The position numbers and the translations under genes are program-made. Positions 44,955-55,397 of a stretch of DNA of 64,000 nucleotides are shown piece after piece. Origin of the DNA: Homarus americanus (Eukaryota > Arthropoda > Malacostraca > Decapoda > Nephropidae); assembly GCF_018991925.1 (NCBI RefSeq), contig NW_024737042.1, forward strand, positions 16,938,579 through 17,002,578, given 5' to 3'. The notes under the pieces were generated by a model, which was given only the letters and a program-made list of their open reading frames with translations, was not told where the DNA came from and did no database searches. Every line of letters begins with the position of its first letter. The first letter of the stretch is position 1.

Positions 44955-46848
44955 AGCTCCTCGCCCTACAGTATACTGCCAGACTGGGAGTCACTAATAC
45001 TAAGAGTAAATACTTAACTCTAATCTTAATTTCTAAGGGTCGCTGCCACCAGACCCCCTCTGGACAGCATGTAGCTCGTTAGGTAGCGTGCAGAGTGGAC
45101 TAGGGTTAGGTTTTCCATTGACCAGATCGATAAGGGGAAAGAAGGGTGAAACCATAACATGTCTTAATTAATTTATTCCTTATAAAGCATACTGGTAAAA
45201 AACATACAATTGAATGGGTCTTCCTCAAAAGAACAACGAAAATGTTGGTTACCCAGATGGGCACCAGACGTCTTACATTAATGGCGTGTCATCCACCTAC
45301 TTATTGCATAACAATCTGTGACCTCCTTACCTCGGTCATTCCTTCTTACACTATCCCTTAACACATCAGACTGCTCCACCTGTATGGTATATAGCACCAT
45401 CGGTTATCATACATAGTAGCACCATCTCAACACACATGTTACACTCCATACCTGCAGGTATGGGACTCCTTGTGACTTTTAGGTATACACAACAGGCACC
45501 TCGTTCGCACACCGCCCTCGGTGGGTAAAGACGAGGGCTTCACCCAGAGACATACCAGTACTATTTCTACACCTGGTATTATAGGTCGCTCCAAGTGACG
45601 ACCGCAGAGTTTCTCACGGTCTCCTTATTTGTGACTACTCATTTGGAGTGGTGTGCTGGAAATCCACAGGTTCACAGTGGAGTGGCATAGCTGGGAGTAG
45701 TCACCACCTGTTGGGACGCTCATAGGGATAATGGCTGCCGGACAGCAAGGCACTCCGACCGCATGGAACCTGAGGTGACGGTAGAACGGAGGGTACTGAG
45801 AAATAATGCCTAACGGGCAGTTATCACACCCCCTAACACATTACTATTACACTTATATATCAGGCAAAGCTTTAAACTGTAATAACTTCTATATAAGCTT
45901 TAATTATAGGGCGGGATATAGCCCGATAGGACACTGACCTAAGGTGACGGTAGAACGGAGGGTACTGAGGGCAGTGCCCTGCTGCTCATCACCGCGTAGG
46001 CCTACAGTTTCCAATCTTTAATTTTTACTTTTATTTCTTACGGTTCTCACCTGAACACTTTTCGGTATATTGTCACTCATGCCGTATAAACACATATTTT
46101 AATCCTAAATTACACACTAAGGTAAGGTCTTGGTTTGCTAGTTCGTGGGTAAATTCATTGGGTTATAATATCAACGCGGCACACCCGAGGCTGGTACATG
46201 GCGCGCCTTAAAACAAAGGTTGAATGTTCATGGCGGGGGTGTATCAACTTCACTTAAAACTGTAATGAGGGATCCTCCTCTCACACATTGCACTATTTGA
46301 ACACAGACATAAGATTCTCTGATCATTGTACCTGTCGTGGGTATATGTCACGTGAGGATACGAGGTGTATTAAGTTCATACCGACGCATACAAGATATTT
46401 CCTTTCAAGTATAGTTTCTGGGTCACTTCCAACACCTCACATAGTTCTGATACATTAATCCTTTTTCCAGATCATTGTTCTCATGTATTTTCATATGATA
46501 TCTGTGGAAGTTATGTTCGCTACACGTTCACAGACGTAAATAGTATCACCTCCAAACCCTGATCCACACTTAGTCCTACAGTACACTAGTCCGGCTCAAA
46601 TGGACTTTAACATTCATCTTATGGATACCCTGAGTTCTCCTTAATGCTATGAATACATACAATTAATATGATATAACTGTACCTTGGTACAATACAACAC
46701 ATGGTCTAGTAACATTGAGTAGGTGAGTTATCCTTTATCAATGTTTCCCGTTTTCTGAGGTTCTACAAGCGCGGTGGATTTGAATGTTATATAGCGTAAT
46801 ATGAATTAAATTGGGTTTTTAGGAATGACAATGATGTGTGCAGTACAA
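44955..46848 (+). mobile_element. ~1.9-kb dispersed non-coding element, copy A
   Basis: The stretch matches the reverse complement of 57509-59421 along its length. Examples are CAGATCGATAAGGGGAAAGA, CATAACATGTCTTAA, CATAGTTCTGATACA and GCGCGGTGGATTTGAATGTT. It has no coding capacity. The recognisable start is TATACTGCCAG and the end is GTGTGCAGTAC, so the ends carry a short TACTG/CAGTA inverted match. Its left end touches the gap. In copy B the same block interrupts a LINE, showing it is mobile. Confidence 0.65.
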
Positions 46849-46884
46849 CAGGACCTCTGAGCAAGTTACTCCTCACCTAGTAAC

Positions 46885-47203
46885 TCCTAAGCACTGCACT
46901 GTACAACAATATATATATACAGAAAGCGCATTGTGAGTTTTCATTCTACTCCCGCTCAGCCGTATTTATGTGATTTAGAAACCTCAGGATATGAGGTGCT
47001 CGTAGCGCGAGGGCTAATCACGGGAGCGGAAGCGTAAGGTGTGAAACGCTCTGATCCTGAGCTGGAAGTTGAAGGTCGAGACTAGGTCGGCGATCATACC
47101 CCTACGTCCACTGCATAGACCTAGTCTCTCGGCGTAGCTGGCACACCCAACACAGACAAAAATCAAATACGTGCACGATGTGCTAACCAACTGAACGCAG
47201 TCG
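46885..47203 (+). other. Degraded LTR-like fragment and unassigned sequence
   Basis: ACAATATATATATACAGAAAGCGCATTGTGAG at 46905-46940 resembles the 3' part of the LTRs at 47.66 and 48.81 kb (CAATATGTATACAGAGAGCA, then CATTGTGAG). The remainder to 47203 has no recognisable feature. Confidence 0.4.
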
Positions 47204-47731
47204 TGTAAAGCCCCGGCACTATCTCTCCCACTACAAATCCCTTCCTAACCTCCTGCTCCTTCCTCTGTCATCTTCCCCGCTCTGACTTTCGCTACCAACA
47301 ACTTTTTTGGAGCTTCTAAACTTGGAAAAAAAAGCTGTATGCTGATTGGCTGGTAGGCGCGCGGCCGGAGCTCAGTTGGGAGTTGTAGGGGAGAGGATCC
47401 ACCACAAACCCACGCCTACCCCCGCCTGACAAGACCTCACACCGCTGTGACCATCCTCTTTCTACCTACTGCCACCAGCAAGCAACAACTCCTCCTCCAC
47501 TCCAGTCTGGCGGCTCCTGCTCCCGCCGGCGACCTTAGCGTCCCTCAAGCCGCGTGCCCTCCTCTGGGCACCCTCACCAACCAGCTCTCTCTACTCAACG
47601 CTTGTAACCATGCTGCCTACCGAGCAACAAGCTGCATTGTACATCCAATACAATATGTATACAGAGAGCACATTGTGAGTTTCCTTTCTCCATCCCATCC
47701 TGAGTGAGAACCAATATCTCATAACCATACA
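47204..47731 (+). mobile_element. 5' LTR of a short gypsy-like element
   Basis: From about 47395 to 47731 it matches the 3' LTR at 48453-48887, including CACACCGCTGTGACC, CCTCACCAACCAGCTCTCTC and AATATGTATACAGAGAGCAC. It ends ATACA. Its first ~190 bp diverge from the 3' LTR, so the start near 47204 (TGTAAAGCC, with CTCCCACTACAAA) is tentative. This part contains GTTGTAGGGGAGAG, the inverse of the CTCCCCTACAA at the other LTR's start. Confidence 0.6.
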
Positions 47732-47733
47732 AA

Positions 47734-47743
47734 TGGTGACCCC
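47734..47743 (+). promoter_or_regulatory. Primer-binding site, tRNA-Trp type
   Basis: TGGTGACCCC starts two bases after the LTR end and matches the first ten bases of the tRNA-Trp-complementary site used by CsRn1-type gypsy elements. The following bases (AGGAG) do not continue the match. Confidence 0.55.
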
Positions 47744-47764
47744 AGGAGATTCGCACTCACACAG

Positions 47765-48434
47765 GATGGAGGAGAATTTGATCACTCTCCCAGTCTTCAA
47801 GCAACATGGAAGACTGGCTTACCCACACAGAGGCAGCTCTCATCAGCTCTACAACTACTGTCTGTACACTGCAGGTTAGACACCCTAGAGCAGCTCTGCT
47901 ACTCTAAGCAGACAGCTGCTCCTCTTCCTGCCCCAAGCACCACGTACTACCGACCCCAACACACCCGTCCTGCCTCAGACGCCGCCCCCGGCCCAGCAGT
48001 ACCCCCTGCCGCTCCTCCTGACGCGGCCCCTGCTCTTGACGCGGACCCACACACCCCTCTTTTCTCCCTCAGGTACCTCCTGCTATTGTCCTGCATCCTG
48101 CTGCTGTCGTGGACCCTGCTGCTGTCATGCACCCTGCTGCTGTCATGGACCCTCTTCCTTACGCAGACCCTGCTCCTGACCCAGACCCACACACCCCAGC
48201 AGGCGCATCTGAGGACTCTGTACCTGCCCCGCGGGAAGCACAACATTCATCGCCTCCACAACCCTCCTTCTAACTCTTTTCTCCCACAGATCTCGTGTAT
48301 CTAGACAGAGATGTCCCCCTTAGCGGCTGGATCATCTACGCCCTCGCCGTTATGTCTCACATGTGGCATGCACCGCCCATTCTGCCTCACATGTGGCACG
48401 CAACCCTGCCAACCTCCAGCCTCCCGCTGCGCCC
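47765..48434 (+). pseudogene. Gag remnant of the short gypsy-like element
   Basis: An ATG at 47806 gives EDWLTHTEAALISSTTTVCT. The frame then slips by one base into LDTLEQLCYSKQTAAP and a Pro/Ala-rich region (HTRPASDAAPGPAVPPAAP). An overlapping start at 47765 (MEENLITLPVFKQHG) is the other half of the same broken gag. Later sequence is Leu/Thr-rich repeat-like (CTGCTGTCNTGGACCCTG units, 48090-48190). No protease, RT, RNase H or integrase is present, and only about 720 bp separate the two LTRs. The element is non-autonomous. Confidence 0.5.
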
Positions 48435-48450
48435 GGAGTAGAAGGGGAGT
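48435..48450 (+). promoter_or_regulatory. Polypurine tract
   Basis: GGAGTAGAAGGGGAG directly precedes the 3' LTR start (TGTAGTGG at 48453), as required for plus-strand priming. Confidence 0.6.
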
Positions 48451-48452
48451 AT

Positions 48453-48887
48453 TGTAGTGGATGCCTCCCCTACAAACGCCGTTTGTCGTTGTGTAGCCGA
48501 CCCTTTTCGAATTCCCCAGCGTACGCCTCCAGCGCCGTCTGATGGAGCGGGGGTCAGCTATCAACCCACAAAAACCCCCGCCTTATAAGACCTCACACCG
48601 CTGTGACCACCCTCTTTCTACCTACTGCCACCAGCAAGCAACACCTCCTCCTATGCTCCAGCCTGGCAGCTCCCGCTCCAGCCGGCGACCTTGGCGTCCC
48701 TCAAGCCGCGTGCCCTCCTCTGCGCACCCTCACCAACCAGCTCTCTCTACTCAACGCTTGTAACCATGTTGCCTACCCAGCATCAAGCTGCATTGTACAT
48801 CCAATACAATATGTATACAGAGAGCACATTGTGAGTTTCCTTTCTCCATCCCATCCTGAGTGTGAACCAATTTCTCATAATCGTACA
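48453..48887 (+). mobile_element. 3' LTR of the short gypsy-like element
   Basis: It starts TGTAGTGG and ends CGTACA (435 bp). A TATA-like TTATAAGA lies at about 48582-48589, preceding CACACCGCTGTGACC. Its start is shared with the solo LTR at 25583. No clear target duplication joins it to the 5' LTR. Confidence 0.68.
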
Positions 48888-48923
48888 GCACCAGCTCCGC
48901 CTACCAGCCGGGAGGAGGCGAGT

Positions 48924-50197
48924 GCCGTGTAAACAATGACATTTCTAACCACACCCTGCAAAATACAGTATACTTAGCAAATGCTGCAGCTTCTGATAAT
49001 GAAGGGGGGCCGGAGTTACTACTAGGAGTAGAGATGTTACCGAGAAAAATTTCTGGCTTGAATGTCATGTACTCTAAAACTGACACATTCCTTGATAGGA
49101 GAGAGGAGTTTGAAACATTACTGAAGGTGCACCAACCCGATATTGCAGGAGTTGTAGACCTGCTGTACAAGAACAGGAGAATCGACCCAGAGGAATGTGA
49201 GTTCAGTATTGCTGGATATGACTCATTTACGAACCTTTCTCAAGAAACTTGCAAGAGGGGTGTGGTTATTTATGCTAGGCAAGACCTTAGAGCCAGCCAG
49301 GCGAGGGTACAGGGAGAGGTTGTTTTTGAAGAGTCCATGTGGAGTAAAATTGAATTGAAGGGAGGGGACTTACTTATTGCCGGGTGTATCCAAATCAAAG
49401 GAACTTAAGAGCCTTAATAGACAATGCAGTGATGCTCAGCCCTAGCCACCTCCTTATTATGGGGGACTTTAACTACTGTATGGCGACGTCGACTGGAGAA
49501 ACGAGTTAATCCCAAATGACGCGAATAACCCTGCTACTCTTTTTGTAGAAACTCTGAGAGATATTTTTCTGTTCCAACATGTTAGAGACCTGACACATTA
49601 CAGAGGGCAGCAAACACCGAAGTCACTAGACCTCATCATAACAAACGAAGAGGGTATGGTTGCCAAACTGGAACACCTTGCCCCAGTCACCATATAGTGT
49701 TGTCATTCAGATTTAACTGTTACCTAGTTAAGGCCAGGCCAAGGTGCAAATATTACAAGGGAAATTATAACTGGATGAGGGAAGAGATGAGAGGTATCCA
49801 ATGGCCTGACTCATTAAGGCAAAAGAACGCAGACACTACGCTGAATATCATAACTAGTAAAGTAACTAGTAAATTGACCCATATGATCGATAAATATATA
49901 CCCAAGACCAAACCCAGTTCCGCTAGGAATACGAGGGGATCCATACACAAGAACCATGCGGCGGTCGACAAAGTTAAGAAGAAAATCCAGAAATTCAAGA
50001 AGTGGGTTGGGTCAAACGATGAGCAGGACAGGAGGATGTATGCAAGAACCAGAAACCAAATAAAGGCAGAGTGTAGAAGGGCTGAAAATGAGTTCCAGAG
50101 GCTAGTAGCAAGCAAGGTCATGTCAAACCCAAAGGCGTTATGCAAAGTCGAAATTAAAAACGCGAGTAGGAGTATCAGACCTGAGGTTTGAAGATGG
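48924..50197 (+). pseudogene. LINE copy A': endonuclease and RT N-terminal linker, broken
   Basis: The 5' region (CCGTGTAAACAATGACATT, AAATGCTGCAGCTTCTGA) leads into an endonuclease frame. Segments are LNVMYSKTDTFLDRREEF, LLKVHQPDIAGVVDLLYKN, FSIAGYDSF, RGVVIYARQDLRASQ and GGDLLIAGCIQ (49034-49408). A frameshift follows at the expected YRSPN position. A second block (49697-50191) gives the linker SFRFNCYLVKARPRCKYYKG, CRRAENEFQRLVASK and, after another shift, KSKLKTRVGVSDLRFEDG. The element is cut at 50197 by the LTR that starts at 50198. CR1/Rex-like endonuclease-RT proteins have this layout. The inverted sister copy at 55398-59531 includes the RT domain. Confidence 0.78.
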
Positions 50198-51703
50198 TGT
50201 CATGGTCACGTTGACTGCTAGTCTGTTTAACTAATGATACTTATTAAACTCCACGACCGCAAAACATGAGTGGGTTAGCGACCCCTGAGAAGACGTGTTT
50301 TTCCCCAAAGACGCTACATTTGTGTTCCCTCGCCTTTGTGAAGACAGTTATCAATGCGTTGTTTATTCCACTTTCTCCTGGGAAGCTCAATCTTGAATTA
50401 GTCTATGTATATGAACTCAAGTAACTCGCCAGACCTTTGTTAACTGAGGGTCATCTTTGAATGTGTAACAGTAAGTTTGTTTGTAATTATTGTCATTGTG
50501 TGAGTAGCGATCACTGGCAACTCAGGGATATATATACCCACGCATCACGCAGGGCGAGCGTCCCCTGACGCCGCTCTCCAACATGTTTCCCCAGGTATGT
50601 ATATGTGTAGCCATTCAGTTTGATTCAGTCAATTGTAGTGAATATCAGTATTCATCAGTGTTCATGCTTTAACAGTTGAATTGTCATTCACCCAGTGTAA
50701 GAAGTAATATAACGTAAATACGTCTGTCGTTTCTAGACCGAGATTTTTTGTGTTTGTGTTGCCATGCTTCCGTCCCCTGACACTGCTCTCCAACATGTTT
50801 CCCCAGATCCCCTTGTGATTCTTGCATCACTCAACAACTGCCCCGGATGTAGTAGAAACCCAGCAGGGATCATATATGAGACGATGGCACCGATGCGGCC
50901 TGATTAATCTGCTCCACTGCCTCTTGGTGCCAGACCCCAGACTCGCCATGTGTCTGGCTACCACCGACCACAACAACGGTCGTGAGCCAGTGTCCTACTC
51001 TGGGTTACTCCTTGGAAGTATATGTCAACAGAGAGTGTTGTAACATGTATGTTAGGGATAATTAGTTGAAAATAATTATCCCATGTTGGGTAGTGGACCC
51101 ATGTATCTGCTGATTTCATTATTAACGTGTATTTTGAGCAAACTCCTGTATCTGTACTGTAATGCCACGTACCACCAGTAGGTGTGAGAAGTACAGCAAT
51201 CTACAATGAGTGCCATGTACTATGTATTGTGAGTAGGGCCAAGGAACTGGTCCTGCTATGGAATGTAAGGTAACACCAGTAAGGTTGTGTGCAGTAAGAG
51301 TGTAAGATCTAAGTAATTACTGTTAAGTAAAGAAATAAGAAAATAAGTAAATAAGAAAATAAGTAAAGAAGAAAGTACTGAGTCTGCAATAAGCCCAGGA
51401 GTTGAGCCTGATAGTTATAAATTAATAATATATCTTTTTCCCTTTGATTTCATATTACTAAATTTGTTCTTAGAGTATTTTAGGTGTATTCATTTCTCCC
51501 ACAGTATTTTACCTTTATTTCCGTCCAAGTGACTTGATACCAGAATTACCATACCCATGTGCCTAGACCCTCGACCATGCTACCAAAAGAATGACCATGC
51601 TACCAAAAGATTATGTGATAGAACTGAGTAAGAGTAAGACCTAAGATAAGAGAAGTAAGTAGGATAAGGGTGGTGTAGGTGTTGGAAAACACGCGCCCTT
51701 ACA
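50198..51703 (+). mobile_element. 5' LTR (1.5 kb) of a large non-coding LTR element
   Basis: It begins TGTCATGGTCACG and ends CGCCCTTACA, giving canonical TGT...ACA ends, and is followed at once by a primer-binding site. Its first 801 bp recur at 54597-55397 with roughly 25-30 differences by eye (about 3%). A TATA-like ATATATATA lies at 50528-50536. A 36-bp segment (CGTCCCCTGAC to TTTCCCCAG) occurs twice, at 50559-50594 followed by GTATGT and at 50771-50806 followed by ATCCCC. The later part is related to 62520-63893. Confidence 0.75.
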
Positions 51704-51704
51704 T

Positions 51705-51722
51705 TGGTGGCAGCGGTGGGAT
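51705..51722 (+). promoter_or_regulatory. Primer-binding site, tRNA-Leu type
   Basis: TGGTGGCAGCGGTGGGAT begins one base after the LTR end. It is complementary over 18 nt to the conserved 3' end of metazoan tRNA-Leu, CCA included, as I recall that sequence. Confidence 0.7.
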
Positions 51723-54580
51723 GTAATTTACATGGTATCAAGGTCAGGAGGAATAAATGTGATACTGTGGGTAATTTTTGTTTAAGTGTGATTTGTAATA
51801 ACCATTTCTCCGTGCAGGTGCCTAATCATTTCACTGTAACTAATGAATATTTCAGAGTGCTAATAATTTTGTTCTGTAATTTTTTCAGTGTACAGTATAG
51901 TTTGTAATTCTGTGAAAATTTTTTTTTTTGCGGTTACGGAGATGTTGAAAACAGTTCAAGGCAAATACCTTACTTGGAGTTAGGTTAGAACAATTGCCTC
52001 GAGAAAATTAGAAATCTGTTTTAAAGTAAAGTATACAGTAAAATGTGGATAATTGTAAGGTCAGAGTACTGTATTGAAAAGTGTCTGAAAAACAGAGGTT
52101 TGCTACCTAAATTTTTTTCGCAGTCTTTTTGGGAAATCTCAGAAAAGTGTTGATTGTATGCCAAGGTAATTTTTTTTGGGTGCCTTTCTGCACTGGTACC
52201 AGAGCAATTATTGTGATCACTCGAGTTAATACTTTGATATTTACAGACAATGAGGGACAGTGAACATCTGCCATGTTAAGAGTGTTGGGGCAGTGTTGAT
52301 TTCTGAGTGTACCGGAAGGCCATACTTGTATTAAGGCTATGTAACTAAGTGTTATTTGAAATTGACATATTTTGGGAGGTATTTGTTTTGATTGCAATTG
52401 GAAGTGTTTTAGTTATAAGTTGACGTCAGTTTTGACAAGTGATTTTATTTGTACAACACGAGTTGTGTTATATATTCCCGAGTATATTGAATTTTTTGTG
52501 TTGTTTCTATTTGATTATAATTTTAGTGCATAGAGCATTAGTTCTAGCAGTGTAGACTTACAGGCATTGTCGTTAAGTGTGTTTTATGTTTATTTGAGAT
52601 CTAATACATGTATAATTTCAGCAATTGCTTTGAGGGGTTGAGGACTCTGTGGTGATATGGACATCTGTAAAAGAACGCAATCTTTGAAAATTGATTGGTG
52701 AAAGTACATGTAAGGACCCCCCACTTGTGAGTACAACAGAGTACATTGTGAAGTGATAACAGCGTAAAATCATTGCAATTGAAAAGACAGTGAATGTTTG
52801 TTGAGTACCGAGGGGACAGTCTCGTAAAGCATTACAGTATTACCACTTTATTTTTTGTGTGCGTGACTCTCAGTAATGGAAATGTCTATGATTCTATTTT
52901 AAGTTTGATTTGCTAGAGTACAGTGTAATTCCGGAAGAGTTCCTACAGTGTTGAACTATACAGAGATTGACAATAACAAGTACAGTACTATTCCTTTGAG
53001 TGTGCACAGTAAGTTGTCTTGGAAAGTGACAAAAGAGCACAGTGATGTTTTTCTCGTGTATTCATCAGTGAAGCAGTAAAGTACAGTTCACATTCCAGTA
53101 TTATCACTACGGGTAAATAGTAATAAGTTGAGTAATAATTTGTGCAGTATTTTGAGCCAGTATTTCAAGTGTTTTTGGGTATTAGAAGGACAGTTAGGCA
53201 TTAATCCATTTGTGTTTGAAAGTGTGCACTGCGCCCGTGTTGTGTAGTACAGTGAGTTGTGACCTCCAGGCATGATGGCAGTCACAAGAGAACAGTTCAG
53301 GGCAATCAGCTCAGAACCTGTGTCCAGTAAGTTGATGTTTAGAGTTGAGAAGAATGGGGAGGGAGACATGTTCATTCACAGGAATGCACCTGGGTCTCAC
53401 CACCAGTTGCTTCATCAGGTGCATGGCCTGATGGACAAGGAAGGGTAGAAAAGAAGAGTAAGGAATGCCTCTCTTGCTAGTTATGTGAGAGACGAGCATC
53501 AGTGTTACCGAGATTTCTTTAAAGGGCTGTAGACTTTGACTGGAATGCATTGGTTGTTGATGTGCATGGTGAAGAGTGATGTTTTGCATACTTGTGTTGC
53601 AATTGAGAAGTACAACTGGTAAGTGAGTATGTTGTTTGCCATGTGAGTGTGGAATGTGCTGTATGGGAATGTTTGTGAGTATGTAGGTGTTTGTGAATTT
53701 TTTTTTTTTATTATTTTTTTAGATGGGGATTGTCAAGTGCAGTAGACACAGAGATTGGAAGATGGATTGGCAGTTATGCAATCATCTGATGGGTATCTGT
53801 TACTAGTTGAGTAAAGATACCAGTTAAGAGTTCTCAAGTTTTGCCAGTAAAGTCCTAGCTAGGCTTGTTGATGGTGTGTATAGGAGTAATGTTCATGACC
53901 TTTAGGTGGAGTCAGGCCTCGACATGGCGCTGATTTCACCACATGGCAAATGCCATAAGTACAGATAGTTTTAGGTTTGGTTGTGGTCCCATAAGGACCG
54001 TTAGGATTTGCATGTATTCTTGGGAATCTCCTCTCGTTCGGGATCCTTCGAAGGTTACTGCCTCTCGCGAGTAGGACACGGCTCTTTAGTTTAAAGTCAA
54101 ACATATCATTCCTTCGACTTGATGGGGTCTGTTCATCTACGTCCTAGCTTGAGAAGTCTAAGTTAAATCTCAGTGGTGTTGAGTAAGCATTTGGTCGGTC
54201 TCCTCTTTGAATTTTGATATGAGAAACTGTATCTTCTGAGTGTGTATTGTGTAAAAAATTTTTATGTTATGTATGTAACCCCATTTTTATGGTTTTTCTT
54301 TATTGTTACATTATTCTCCTATGTATGTTTAATTACTCGTATTTTGTTTTCCTATGCCATGTGTCAATGATAATAGATTATTTTTTTTAGCTACCGTTTA
54401 TCCCATGTATGTAACCATTGCGTTTATTTTGTATGCTTTTGTACCAGATACCTGTAATAGTCCTGATGTATTGTTACAAGTGTATGTAGTGTGAAACCGT
54501 GACGAAAGGTAACAGTTGTTTAAGGAATCTGTGTAATTACTGTACATGTTTAGCGAACGTTACCGCTTAATAAGAATCTT
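51723..54580 (+). mobile_element. Internal region of the LTR element, essentially non-coding
   Basis: About 2.9 kb lie between primer site and polypurine tract. No protease, RT, RNase H or integrase motif is present on either strand, and no frame longer than about 100 codons. This is the architecture of a large retrotransposon derivative that moves with enzymes supplied by a related element. One small frame at 53272 is listed separately. Confidence 0.65.
53272..53448 (+). CDS. Small ORF in the LTR element, possible gag remnant
   Basis: A 58-codon frame from tandem ATGs (MMAVTREQFRAIS) contains SSKLMFRVEKNGEGDMFIH and ends MDKEG. After its TAG the frame stays open for about 28 more codons (RRVRNASLASYVRDEHQC). 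It is the only stretch of the internal region that reads like ordinary protein rather than AT-rich noise. No family is recognised. Confidence 0.3.
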   Translation: MMAVTREQFRAISSEPVSSKLMFRVEKNGEGDMFIHRNAPGSHHQLLHQVHGLMDKEG

Positions 54581-54593
54581 GGGAAAGGGAGAG
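54581..54593 (+). promoter_or_regulatory. Polypurine tract of the large LTR element
   Basis: GGGAAAGGGAGAG lies three bases upstream of the second TGTCATGG (54597). Confidence 0.7.
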
Positions 54594-54596
54594 CTT

Positions 54597-55397
54597 TGTC
54601 ATGGTCACGTTGACTTCTAGTCTGTTTAACTAATGATTCTTATTAAACTCCACGACCGCAAAACATGAGTGGGTTAGCGACCCCTGAGAAGACGTGTTTT
54701 TCCCCATAGACACTACATTTGTGTTCCCTCGCCTTTGTGAAGACAGTTATCATTGCGTTGTTTATTCCACTTTCTCCTGGGAAGCTCAATCTTGAATTAG
54801 TCTGTGTATATGAACTCAAGTAATTCGCCAGACCTTTGTCAACTGAGGGTCATCTTTGAATGTGTAACAGTTAGTTTGTTTGTAATTATTGTCATTGCGT
54901 GAGTAGTGATCACTGGCAACTTAGGGATATATATACCTGCGCATCTCGCAGGGCGAGCGTCCCCTGACGCCGCTCTCCAACATGTTTCCCCAGGTATATT
55001 TATGTGTAGCCATTCAGTTTGATTCAGTCAATTGTAGTGAATATCAGTGTTCATCAGTGTTCATGCTTTAACAGTTGAATTGTCATTCACTCAATGTAAG
55101 AAGTAATATAACATAAATAAATCTGTCGTTTCTAGACCGAGATTTGTTGTGTTTGTGTTGTCATGCTTCCGTCCCTTGACGCCGCTCTCCAACAAGTTTC
55201 CCCAGATCCCCTTGTGATTCTTGCATCACTCAACAACTGCCCCGGATGTAGTAAAAACCCAGCAGGGATCATATATGAAACGATGGCACCGATGCGGCCT
55301 GATTAATCTGCTCCACTGCCTCTTGGTGCCAGACCCCAGACTCGCCATGTGTCTGGCTACCACCGACCACAACAACGGTCGTGAGCCAGTGTCCTAC
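54597..55397 (+). mobile_element. 3' LTR, truncated after 801 bp
   Basis: It aligns without length change to 50198-50998, then stops where an inverted LINE begins. The last 705 bp of the LTR are missing. The exon-like duplicated segment is present here as well. Confidence 0.78.
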
